Shown here piece by piece: positions 32,832 to 43,400 of a stretch of 64,000 nucleotides of DNA. The stretch is from Bilabrum cf. latius (lineage: Eukaryota > Bigyra: Bicosoecida > Bigyra > Bicosoecida). The position numbers and the translations under genes are program-made. The notes beneath the pieces are model-generated. The model had not been told where the DNA came from and searched no databases. It saw only the letters and a program-made list of their open reading frames with translations. The first letter of the stretch is position 1. Each line of letters opens with the position of its first letter. The DNA is taken from assembly GCA_965178125.1 (NCBI GenBank), contig OZ237748.1, positions 372,001 through 436,000 on the forward strand. Reading direction: 5' to 3'.

Positions 32832-33684
32832 GGTCTAGGCTGGTGCTTCCACTGGAGGCAGCCAAGCTGGGTGGGCACGACGATTGCGTGAATCTGCTGC
32901 AGGAGGCCTAGGGATGAGGTCTAGGCTGGTGCTTCCACTGGAGGCAGCCAGGCTGGGAGGGCACGATGATTGCGTGAAGCTGCTGCAGGAGGCCTAGGGA
33001 TGAGGTCTAGACTGGTGCTTCCACTGGAGGCAGCCAGGCTGGGAGGGCACGACGATTGCGTGAAGCTGCTGCAGGAGGCCTAGGGATGAGGTCTAGGCTG
33101 GTGCTTCCACTGGAGGCAGCCAGGCTGGGAGGGCATGACGATTGCGTTAAGCTGCTGCAGGAGGCCTAGGGATGAGGTCTAGGCTGGTGCTTCCACTGGA
33201 GGCAGCCAGGCTGGGACGGCACGACGATTGCGTGAAGCTGCTGCTGGAGGCCTAGGGATGAGGTCTAGGCTGGTGCTTCCACTGGAGGCAGCCAGGCTGG
33301 GTGGGCACGACGATTGCGTGAAGCTGCTGCAGGAGGCCTAGGGATGAGGTCTAGGCTGGTGCTTCCACTGGAGGCAGCCAGGCTGGGAGGGCATGACGAT
33401 TGCGTGAAGCTGCTGCAGGAGGCCTAGGGATGAGGTCTAGGCTGGTGCTTCCACTGGAGGCAGCCAGGCTGGGTGGGTACGACGATTGCGTGAAGCTGCT
33501 GCAGGAGGCCTAGGGATGAGGTCTAGGCTGGTGCTTCCACTGGAGGCAGCCAGGCTGGGAGGGCATGACGATTGCGTGAAGCTGCTGCAGGAGGCCTAGG
33601 GATGAGGTCTAGGCTGGTGCTTCCACTGGAGGCAGCCAGGCTGGGAGGGCATGGCGATTGCGTGAAGCTGCTGCAGGAGGCCTA
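32832..33684 (+). repeat. 86-bp ankyrin-derived array, unit E (left part)
   Basis: About ten copies of the same 86-bp unit as in unit C, mostly identical. The array is broken inside the CCTAGGGATGAG stretch of one unit by a 5.1 kb insertion and resumes at about 38768-38870. Confidence 0.85.
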
Positions 33685-34117
33685 GAGCGGTACGACCAAA
33701 TGTTAACAGGAGAAATCGTTAACGGTTGCAACCTCTTCGACGTTGCAGTTCGATGCACCAAATCTTTGAATCCATTGTGCACAGCAAGATGCAGCCTGCA
33801 GGTGGTGGTGCACGCTTATTGGATAGCTTACCCAAGTCATTACCTGGATTAGAGGCATATGTACCCAAGTGGGCACAATAGAACTCAGAGGTGTTGGACG
33901 TGGTAGTCCTGTTGCTCAATCTGTCGATGTCGTAAACCGACGGTGGTTTACGGCTTGCTGTTGCTCTCCTGTGCAAGATATCAGAATCTGACCTCACAAG
34001 ATTGGGGCCCTCAGAAATTATGTAAATTGACATTAAGTAAATTAAGTAAATTAAGGGCCGAAACACATATATATGTACAAATTATGGTCTTAATATGAAT
34101 ATCTATGGATATTTTGA

Positions 34118-36721
34118 TCACGTAGCACCCGCAACAGGCAAATCCGCGGACTCCTGAGCTCCAGTGGCCGCACCATCTGTGTCGATCTCGACGTCGCCAA
34201 GGCCAAGTTGGCACCATTCGTCCTGCTCACGTATACCTCCACCATCTAGAACCTTACGCAGGTCTTCTCGCATCTCCGGTGCTTTTGCACGAAGTCCGCT
34301 GCGCGACATCCATCTCGATGCCCAGTCTTCGATGAATGTCGTCGGGTTTGCCCGAAGTAGCATGACATCCTGGACTGTACTGATGCGTCGGCTTCCCTGC
34401 CGCTGATTGCTGCACACAGCAGCGAGCATGGAAAACTTTCTTTCCATGTTCGAGCTGTTGAGGCGTAGGTTGGCAACATCGCGCATGGCCTCGGCGTAGT
34501 GAAGCAACTGCTCCTGGTCGGACCCTGTAAGCTTGTCCTTCACATCCTGCACATATTTCCTCCACGCTTTACCGACCTCACAGGAACGATCAAATAGCAC
34601 TATCTTGTTCTCATGCAGGATGCGCGCGGTTTCCACAGCAGTTTCAAGCATGTCTGCGTTGAGCTTCCGCCACTTCGCAATCTCACGAAGTGCAACCAGA
34701 GCTGCATCACGCTCGTTCCTATCAGCCTCAGAGTGAACTGGCTGCACCGGGCTGCCATGCTACAAGCAACCGTAAATTGTTTTCATGGCCTGGAAGTATC
34801 GTGCCTTTCTCTCAGTGGTTCTGCTCCACGACTTGTGGGTCTGATCGCAAGCTTCCTTGACCCCTCGCACCAGCTCGTCAGCCTTCTCCCGCGACACACC
34901 GTCCTTCGTTAGGTCCTATTTAGCGCTCTCCAGTTCTGCAGCACTTGCTTCGGCTGATTTTCCCACCCTCTCCAAGAGCTTTGTAACTTTATGGACGGAG
35001 GACAGCAAGTAGTCGTCCCCTTCCACAAGCCGGGACACCTCGTTGGTGTACTGAAGCTTGGAGTGGAGGTAGTCGAACTAGGCAATTGCCTGCCGCATGC
35101 CAGCTCTGACGTCATCGTCGGAAGCCTTCAGCAATTCACTGTCCTCTGTCAAAGCAGTCGGGTTCTTGACACCAAGCATCACCAAGAAGCCTGGGAGCTT
35201 TCCACTCGTCTTGTCCTTCCGCTTGGCTTGAATGACCATGCACACCCGCCGCAGCTTGATCAAAGCAGCGTACTTATTCTATTTTAGATAGTCGATGAGT
35301 CGTGCTAACAGGCCCCACCGAGTATCTGGAAAGAAGAGCATTGGCTTCCGGAGCTTCGCGCGAGTCAGCTCAGCCATCCGATCCTTCATCCCGGAAACGC
35401 GGAAGATGTTCTGCAGTCTAGCATAGAACTCCTTGAGAAATGGAACCTTCGACCGCAGATTTGACGCAAACCTGGCAATGCCATGATTTGCGCAGACCAC
35501 GATATCGTCAACTGAGAGGCCAAATGCCTCTGTTGCAGTCCGGTTGTCATCAGCGCCGTCTGCCGCGATGCTCACCACTTGATCCTTCGATACTCCAACG
35601 TGCTCTAAGGCCTTTTCAAGGAGCACTTTAGCATCAGCACCTCTAGAACCCTCAACTAACTGCAGACTTACCAGGAAGTCCCTACCAGTTGAAAGGCTGC
35701 GGATCGACACTCCGAACACTTTGGTGGTGGATGACTACCCACCCTTGATGTTGCCCCCGTCGAACTCCATCTGAAGATACTCGCCTTGCAAGCTTTCTCG
35801 CAGAATGGTAAGCATGCCATCTTTGTCATCAGAGACAGCTTCTACTCGCCGATTCCTCATTGTAGACTGCGACACTGCTCCTGCAGCCTGAGCTTTTCGG
35901 ATGATGTCCGGCCACGCTCTGATCTGCAGGAGCCTAGACGCGCCCGCGTCCGAGTTTGACTTCATCCCGACCTCAAGGATTATTCGATAGAGCACACCAG
36001 CTGCAATACCCTGGCTCTGCTTGGACATGCTAGATAGCACGGTCGTCTACCCTCCTCCGCGGAAGTGACGCGCTATGCCGCGCGGCGGCACGTGCAGCTC
36101 TAGCTACTTCCCTTCCGGCATTTTCTGGTTCTTTTTGAACACAGAATCGAAAGCAAATATCCTGCCCTCTGCGTAGACCAGCCCATCATTAACTGGTTTC
36201 ATACCATGTTTCTCTGCCAGAGCGTTCGGCACAATGAACACAGCACCAGAGCTACGCTCCAGAATGCTGAACATGTCATCATATCTACTGCGAATAGGCG
36301 GCCTTCGCTTAGGATTGGCCCAGATATTTCCAGCCAGCATCGCCTCAGATTTTTCGACCACGTGATACCTGGCATGCACGGCGGCGAGAGCTTGCTGTCG
36401 CAGCAGCAGCGCTGTCTAGGATTTTTCATCACCATGACCACCCACGACCTCCTTGCAAGGCAAAACAGGCTTTCCGTCAGAGTCATACTTGACATTCAAC
36501 CATTTCTCCTTCGCTAATTTGCGGTCATCGTCCATCATCGCTTCAAGTTCGGCTTTGAGGGCTGCTGCGGTTAGCGGGATGCACTTCTCTGCTAACTTCT
36601 CATAGTGAGATATGAGGTCCCTATAACTAGGCCCCGCAGCCTTCTATGAACCATTGGAGACACTAGTGCGCGATTTAACTCTTCTGGAAGTGGTTTTAGG
36701 TGCCCGCCGGGACCGTTTCAT
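34118..36721 (-). CDS. hAT-like transposase with nine in-frame TAG codons
   Basis: From ATG (36719-36721) the frame runs 868 codons to TGA (34118-34120) without frameshift. Internal TAGs lie at 36644, 36416, 36104, 36047, 35735, 35279, 35078, 34916 and 34760 (lowest base of each); there is no TAA or TGA. The middle part has an RNase-H-like stretch with an acidic motif (AADGADDNRTA), then CANHGIARFA and a DTRWG motif, as in hAT transposases. Near the C-terminus NSSNMERKFSML followed by RRISTVQDVMLL matches the hAT dimerisation region. No BED finger was recognised. Under the standard code this is a multiply broken pseudogene; with TAG as glutamine it is intact. It would act in the nucleus as a cut-and-paste transposase. 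Confidence 0.7.
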
Positions 36722-37080
36722 GCCTGCCACGTAGCCTGCGCGAAGTGCAACTGACCAATACGCACAAAAAAAATCATCCAATTAAAAAACAAAGGGCACC
36801 AATGAGTTTATCTACTTAATTACAAACTAACGTTGCATAAATTTATACTCGTAATATCCTCCTTAATGGTTTTTCGGAGCCTCGATTTACTAAATGGCTT
36901 CGGCGAAAATTAACTAAATCTGATTTTCTGTTTTGTAAGGTCTGTATCAGATTCGTTCGCACCTGAACTTGGGACACATGCCATCAAATTAACTGATGAG
37001 TAATGTCGCGTAGCGTATTCGATCAGCCTTGAACGTGGGAAGTAGCTTGCAGGATGGGTGCTGTCCAGGCTCGGTGTTGA

Positions 37081-38256
37081 CAAGCTGAAAATGTCACGCC
37101 GAGCCATGGCCAATGTGCTTCAGATGTTGCGATTGACTTATTATCACCAACCATACTGAAGTAAGCCCGGCTTGAGGTCCCTCCAGGCCTGGTGGGTCGA
37201 AAATCGACGTTGCCGCCTTGTGTTGTGGACAAACTGTTCGATTCGGTAGGAAATTTTGCCGAAGCAGGACATCCGCTCACCATCAAGTAGATCAAAAGTA
37301 TGGTAAATGCGTTGGTATGTCGTGCGGCTGAGCTCAACGCGCAGGTGCAGAAGAAGCGAGGCAGGCGGAAGCAGGCGGCAGTGGATGTGATGGTAGTAAA
37401 GCTGTCAGATGACTGGGTTCGCAAGCAGATTGCCTAGCGTGATTAATCTTTACAACGAGCAGGAACGATCGAGCACGGTGGGGACGTTGTATCTTAGGCG
37501 GTTGTGTCCAGATGCTTCGAGAAGCTGGCAGCGGTCGCTGAGGAGTTCAACATTGTTGGCAAGCACCAGGTGCCGGATGATACCACTGCAGCTGCAGCGA
37601 ATGCAGAGCACAGTAGTGAGAGAGCCCTTGCACTGCCAGGACCAGCGACTGAGGCAGCCGTGACATGGGTCGTATCCGGTCGCAAGCGGAAGAGGCGGAG
37701 GGGCTAGCGAGGCAAGTCGAAGATGGTGCCTCTTGCCGAGCAACGAAAGAAGGTTGGCGGGTCCTTTACAGCCATCACTTTTGACCAAGCGCAAACACTG
37801 TCGATGAAGTAGGTGCAGATCGACATGATCGACCGAATCGAAGAGAGCGGACTGCTCGAGAGTGCCAGTGGGCGGGGGGCTGCCCGAGGCGGGCAGACTC
37901 GAGCTTTGAGGCACAGCACTGCCGCGATGCAAGACCCGGGCGGTTCCATAGCATCTATGGACTATCCAAAGGCAAAACAACTCGGGCGGGCTGAGGCACG
38001 AGTAAAATAGCTGGAGGAGCAGCTCGAGCAAGCGACCACGAAGCGCCGTGTCAAGGCGAAGCTCACCGTACAGCACGTCAACACTGTATCGCGGGCGCAA
38101 AACAGCTTGAGCGAACTGCAATAGTCGATTACAACAGAGGGTGGGGCCGGTGATCGCAAATTTCAGCAGAAACTGGCTGCATTGTAGGAGCTCCTTGACA
38201 AGGCTTGCTCGGCTTGGCAAGACCATTTGGAGGTCCTGCGCGAGGTCTCGGGATGA
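37081..38256 (+). CDS. Transposase-related frame with TAG/TAA codons (pogo/Tigger-like N-terminus?)
   Basis: One frame of 392 codons from after a TGA (37078-37080) to TGA (38254-38256), without frameshift. It contains TAG at 37288, 37435, 37495, 37705, 37810, 38008, 38122 and 38185 and TAA at 37162 and 37444. The segment GHPLT..IKSMVNAL followed by LSDDWVRKQIA resembles the CENP-B/pogo helix-turn-helix, and RCFEKLAAVAEEFNI resembles the stretch after it; this is by eye. A catalytic DDE core was not identified and may be missing. The C-terminal third is a coiled coil in which TAG falls between strong Gln/Glu/Leu positions (RVK-TAG-LEEQLEQ). No ATG was found upstream, so the 5' end may be spliced or lost. 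Confidence 0.5.
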
Positions 38257-38559
38257 CTGAAAGTCCCCACCGAAACATTTGCTTTATTTGGTTATTATCT
38301 AGATATTCTGATGATTGCAAGCTCGAAGCATGGCAGCATCCCGATTACTTGGGTAGTTCAATAGTTGCACTTGGGTGCGCCGAGGTCACTCTTTTGGCTT
38401 GATCTGAGCTCCAAGCCTGAAAATCAGCAGGGTATGATGTTGTTAGCTCACACAGTATCATGATTACAAATATACTTTTTGTGTTGAGAGCGTGAACAGC
38501 TGAGGAAAGCTGCAATGCATCGAACCAGAGCTACTGTATAGCATTTTTCCAAAGGCGTG

Positions 38560-38766
38560 CTGCCCGAATCGGAGGCAAACAAGGCTGTAAAGCATTCAAG
38601 ATATCTTGGCTTCTACATTTCCCCAAAAGAATGTAAAGATACCAATATTTAGAGCTCACGATGCAAAATCTTGTGAGACTGACCGTGATCGGATTAGAGC
38701 TTTGCGTGGAAAGTTCTTGAGATTCGAAGAAAGGTACAGGATCTGTTCAGAATATGTCCGTTCGCT
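38560..38766 (+). pseudogene. Possible LINE reverse-transcriptase fragment
   Basis: The frame reads VKHSRYLGFYISPKE, resembling the YLGF-type motif downstream of the catalytic core in non-LTR reverse transcriptases. After a frameshift it continues CETDRDRIRALRGKFLRF up to the junction with the 86-bp array. It is a short broken remnant, and the assignment rests on motif resemblance only. Confidence 0.35.
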
Positions 38767-38767
38767 C

Positions 38768-38870
38768 TAGGGATGAGGTCTAGACTGGTGCTTTCACTGG
38801 AGGCAGCCAGGCTGGGAGGGCACGATGATTGCGTGAAGCTGCTGCAGGAGGCCTAGGGATGATATCTAGG
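38768..38870 (+). repeat. 86-bp array, unit E (right part)
   Basis: Resumption of the array after the 5.1 kb insertion: the remainder of the split unit and one more copy, leading into tail block T1. Confidence 0.8.
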
Positions 38871-38877
38871 CTGGTGA

Positions 38878-39669
38878 GGAGGAGGATCCCGCGGGGGGCG
38901 GGTCCGTGGACGTGGTGGAGGCGTGGGTGCGGGAGCAGCGGCTGCGGCTGTGCGAGGCCGAGCACCGGCGGGCCCCTGTGTCGCGGGCCGTGCTGGTGGG
39001 TCACCGGGCTGCCCTCGAGGCGGAGGCAGGGGAAGCAGTCGCAATCGGATGCCGCCCCTGCGAATGGCTCGAAGTCTGCCCCTGAAGGCGCCTGCAAGGG
39101 GCAGACGAGGGGCAGAAGGGGGAAGGGGTGGGTGCAAACGGGGAAAAGGTGGGGGCGGAAGTGGAATGGGTGAGCGGCTAGCCGTGGCGGGCAAGGTAGG
39201 GGGTGAGTCCAGCGATGACGATTACGACCCAGTCGACGCATCGAATCGGCCCGACCCCCTGCGCTGGTCCTCTCGAAGATCGACCCGAATGAGGGTGCTC
39301 TCGCGACAGGCAGCGGAATACATAGAGACGTTTGCGAGAGCCATTGCGGAGGACTGGGGGATGGCTCCGCGACGGGAGGGCAGATGACGAGGGGGGCGCG
39401 GGGGCCTCAATGGCGGGCGAGGAGAACGGAAAGGGTGTGGCTGCTGCTATGGGGGATGAACACAATGGCAGTGATGTCGCCCTCGATACGATGCGCGAGT
39501 AAATTCCCAATTTCGAGGCGCTGATCGATGACGAGGGGGAAGACGCGGAGGACGCGCCTCTGGCGGCGAAGGGGGCGGTGGCTGTGTTGGCCAGCAAGCA
39601 GCTCTAGGCGTTCGACGCGATCGGAGGGAAGACGCCCCCCTTGCTGCCAGACCCAGAGGAAGGCATCTG
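38878..39669 (+). other. Unit E: conserved downstream tail
   Basis: T1 reads SVDVVEAWVREQRLRLCEAE and ends CEWLEVCP, TGA. T2 (from about 39196) is the best-preserved copy: SSDDDYDPVDASNRPDPLRW, then SRQAAEYIETFARAIAEDWG with CAG at the position that is TAG in C, D and F, ending RREGR, TGA. T3 has TAA inside MRE-TAA-IPNFEAL where unit C has GAA, and ends ASKQL, TAG (39605-39607), AFDAIGGKTPPLLPDPEEGI, TGA (39668-39670, approximate). Confidence 0.5.
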
Positions 39670-40432
39670 AGCGCCCTGCCAGCTCTGGGGTGGGGGGGGG
39701 AGCAACGGCCTAGCGTGGCCTGCCAGGGCAGCAGTGGGGTGGCTGGACCCGTTCGGGGTGATAGTCCGCACTGCCTCGCCCGGTACGCGGTGCCCATGCG
39801 GTACGTGTGCTGGATATGCAATTGAACAACAGGCTCCGCTCACGCGCATGCGGATGCAGCCGCGAGCGCGTCTGGACGGGCCAGCTAGAGAGGCTCCTTT
39901 CGCCCGAACCAGCGCCATCCAGCATCTCATACGGCCACAATCGAATGAACACACCATAAAGAGCAACATATCAAACATCTGCCATAGAAGCTGTAGGAGG
40001 AAACATTTGCCGGGCCCGCACGTTTCGGCTGCAGTGGGCGAGACAGTCGCGCCGCGCCGCCGGCAAATTTTCTGCCGCCGATCAAATTCCGGCGCAATCG
40101 ACGCATACGGTCACAAAGAATAGGATAGGAGCTTTTTTTCGCATAATTTCTCCCCGCCCGCTCAAAGACGCCCAGACGTGATCCGGGCGCCCCGCCGGTC
40201 ACGCGCGCGGCCAAATTAGGTTCCGCTCACGCTATTGCGCGGCGCTACCGAATCCGGCCTATTGTCCATCATTCAGCCTGCTTGTAGGGCACTGGTTCTT
40301 ATTGTGATATCAGTTTGAGATGTAAGATAGTGTGTGATCATATTTGACTGCCGGTACCACTTGTTGAGTCTAATACTGCTCCATAGCAGCTGTTGCATCC
40401 TAGCTACCTATGGTGCGTTGGATTCTATCCGC
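39670..40432 (+). other. Spacer between units E and F, type I
   Basis: Homologous to 635-1442, including CGCATGCGG, CAAATTTTCTGCCGCCGATC and GAGATGTAAGAT before the next ATG. No gene is recognised. Confidence 0.4.
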
Positions 40433-43400
40433 ATGAGTCTGATTGACGCGATATATAAAGTGCGTAGGTTAATCTTCAAGCTTCACAGGGCAGACGCACT
40501 TAGATTAGCGGCCAAAAATGGCAAGGTGGACGACCTGAGGGCTTGCCTGGATTCGGGAACGGACATCGACTCCAGAAGTAGCGTGAGATTGAGCTCTACT
40601 GGTCGAGCTGTTGGATTCCCTTTTTGAGCTCATATAATGTGAAGACCAGAAGGTCCACGTACAGACTGTTTCGGAGCTCACCATTGATGGGATGACGGCG
40701 ATCCACTATTGGAGACCTGTTGCACGCCATCGATTCATCGGCGAGCTAAATTAGGGGGCGAGTTGTGAAAGCTAATATGACTAAGTAGTACTGCTGTTAT
40801 TTGTACATGACAGTGGCATGCACCTCTTGTTCTGCTTGCTCTCCGCGCCTGGCCATCAGCGGATCCTCACCCCCCGCCACCAGGTTGCTCCCTTCCCTAG
40901 GGGTCTCAATGCCATCCACGGCTACCCACCAACGGTTAAATCTTTCATTAGGACATTGCAGGATGGTTGGACAGCTGCAACTTTCGCTGCACTTTATGGC
41001 AAGGCGGCTTGCCTGTAGCTGCTCATCGAGAGGGGCGCCAACGTGAACGCTGCCAACAACGTGAGAGAGATAGGCTACCTGGCCAACAGGGTGGGTTGTA
41101 GGCGATACGTGGGATATTCTAGTTGGCTTTAGAGTTAATTATACTGTTTGTACCCGTTCAAGTGGCTGACACGGTATCTAGCTAGCTCCTCGTCGATCGA
41201 GTCGGACCGGATCCCCGACCAGGTGCTCCCCGGTGGTGACTGACAAGGTCTCAAGGGGGGGCGCGATGTATCCTTGCTTTCTCGTGGATGCGGTCGATTG
41301 TATTTTAGTAAAGTTTGACCATGTAGGTCTTCAAGTTTTCGTGCGAGGCTGTTTTGCCATCGCTCAGCCCCGCCCGGCTGGCCCACCTGGCTCCCGTGCT
41401 GGGTGGGGCAGGTGAGTGGTGGCTTGCGGGATGTGGATTCACCAGGATCGTGTCTGATTCTTCGAGGCAAACGCATATTGCTTGGTCGACTTTGTGTACT
41501 TCTTTTGTTCAAGGTTGGTTGTCGATCGATGGCAGCTCCCCGGGGGAGGACAGGACTGGCCTGTGTGACGAGCATTCAACTCGATCCTGATTGCCTAGCT
41601 TGCGCCTCCGATGGGCGGACTTCGATGAGTTTGCACTGATCAGTACATACACAGTATGATTTAGATGCGGCTACTTTGAGTCATTTGCCTTTCAGGACTG
41701 TTTCAAACTGGGAGTCGGAGCGCGCGGAGACTTCCGGCCGTCTTTCTCAGCAACCGTACCCGGCAGGGTAGATAACCATGAAGTATGCCACAGATCTATC
41801 AACTCTGTACGGTGCTGCACAGCCAACGATACGGCCGCCGACCTTCTCCCCAAAGGGCCCCTCGGCTATCTCAGCCCACATGCAGATGCAGAGGCTAGGC
41901 CCGATCCCTGTCGTGATGAAATGGTTTGATAGGATGATTAGTGTATGTTTGGATGGGTTTTGATTTAACTGATTTTGTCCCTTGAACGAGAATCGACCCG
42001 GGGACTGCGCCCCTAGGGCCCAGAGCGACTCCCACCGGTTCGTGCCAAAGCTCCCCCCAACAACCCCACACCCGCCCAATGCCCATACACCCACGCCCAC
42101 ACCCCAAGGACACCCTCAGCTCCCCCCCCACCCCCTGTCTCCCATCCCCCCACCGCAGTATGGCTTCACACCCGTTCATGTGGCAACCTTGAATGGGCAC
42201 AAAGACTGCCTTCGATTGCTGCTTGAGAATGGGGGGGACGTGAATGCGGTGAACATGGTGAGAGAGAGAGAAATTTGATGAGGGAGAGGTTGGTCTTGTG
42301 TGTGTGCTTGTGTTTTGGATGGGTGTGTGTGTCTGTCCGGCTTGGGATTCCCCGCTCCCGGGTCCGAGACCCGCTGGCAGGGGTCCTTCGCGGTGCTCCT
42401 GCTGCGTTGACGGATTGGGGCTAGACAGTTGTGCGCGTTTCTGGGGCTGTAGGTATAGTATGGTATCATGGTTTCGGCCCATCAGCATGATTTTGGGAGC
42501 GAAAACCTGCGATTGGATTGGACTCCGGATCCGAATGGTCGCATTGGATCGCCGATCGGGAGCGATTGGTCGCTCTGAAACGACCAATCGAGGTTTGTTC
42601 GAATGATGGATATTGCGCATAGTTAATCTTGTCAGTTCGCGCATTGACGGATCGGCCGGTTCCGGATGGATGCAACTGCGCTCGCGGGCAGGGTCAGCTG
42701 TTCGTTCGTGAACGTTCAGCTGATACTGGCGTGATCCTGTGATCGACCGGCGAGGTGTCATTCCGGTTCGAGTCTACACTGGGGAAAGAGAGAGATCAGC
42801 CTCTGCGCTATACAGGATAAGCAGAGAAATACAGAAACAGCCTAAGCCAGTAGCTTAAGCCATGGCTAATGGTCGATGGTCCGTGCGATTCTCCAGCGGG
42901 GAGCAGTTGGCTCAGTTCGCGGGTCTGATTGTTTTGATTCTACTGTGTTTCGGGCGGGGGAGTCATATTCAATCGAAATGATAGTCCTGCTGTGGTTGCT
43001 CGCAGAACTGTGGCCGTTCATGAGCGTGTGTTGGGCTATGGAGCGATGCCTGATGCATGATTTGGATTTGTTGTTTGGCATTTCTGATGAATTGATATTG
43101 TCCGGGTCAGATCGATGGTGCGTTTGATGGTTGGCGGGTTTTGGTATGTGTGTGTGTGAATAGCTCTTGGTTTGTTTGTTTTGAAATCCTGTATCAAAAT
43201 GCTTGGGGTGCGTATAGTTTGCCGCTTGTGTTGATTCGCTCGGATAGTCCGCGATGGCAGAGCTCACTTGGCATGCATGGGTCGCTGGCATGTAGACATG
43301 TGACATGAGTTTCTGCTTGGACCTTGTATAGAAGCATATGATCAAGTGTTTTTGTGGTATTATCCCTGATGTACTGCGCAACTGGATGTTGTGTGTGTGA

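Larger units (their letters stand above)
33685..38767. mobile_element. 5.1 kb transposon-derived insertion in the unit E array
   Basis: The 86-bp unit is split between CCTA and GGGATGAGG, with TA (or CTAG) on both sides, consistent with a TA duplication. The ends start GAGCG in both orientations, with partial further similarity, so a short imperfect inverted repeat is possible. The insert carries a minus-strand hAT-like frame, a plus-strand transposase-like frame and a reverse-transcriptase-like fragment at its right end; this mixture suggests nesting rather than one element. Stretches 33686-34117, 36722-37080 and 38257-38560 show no recognisable gene. The AT-richer sequence near 36750-36900 differs from the surrounding GC-rich cluster. 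Confidence 0.65.

Noticed and set aside
34118-36721. Explaining the nine TAGs by sequencing error
   Set aside because: Nine independent errors, all producing TAG in one frame and none causing an indel, is implausible, and the same bias occurs at several other loci in the window.
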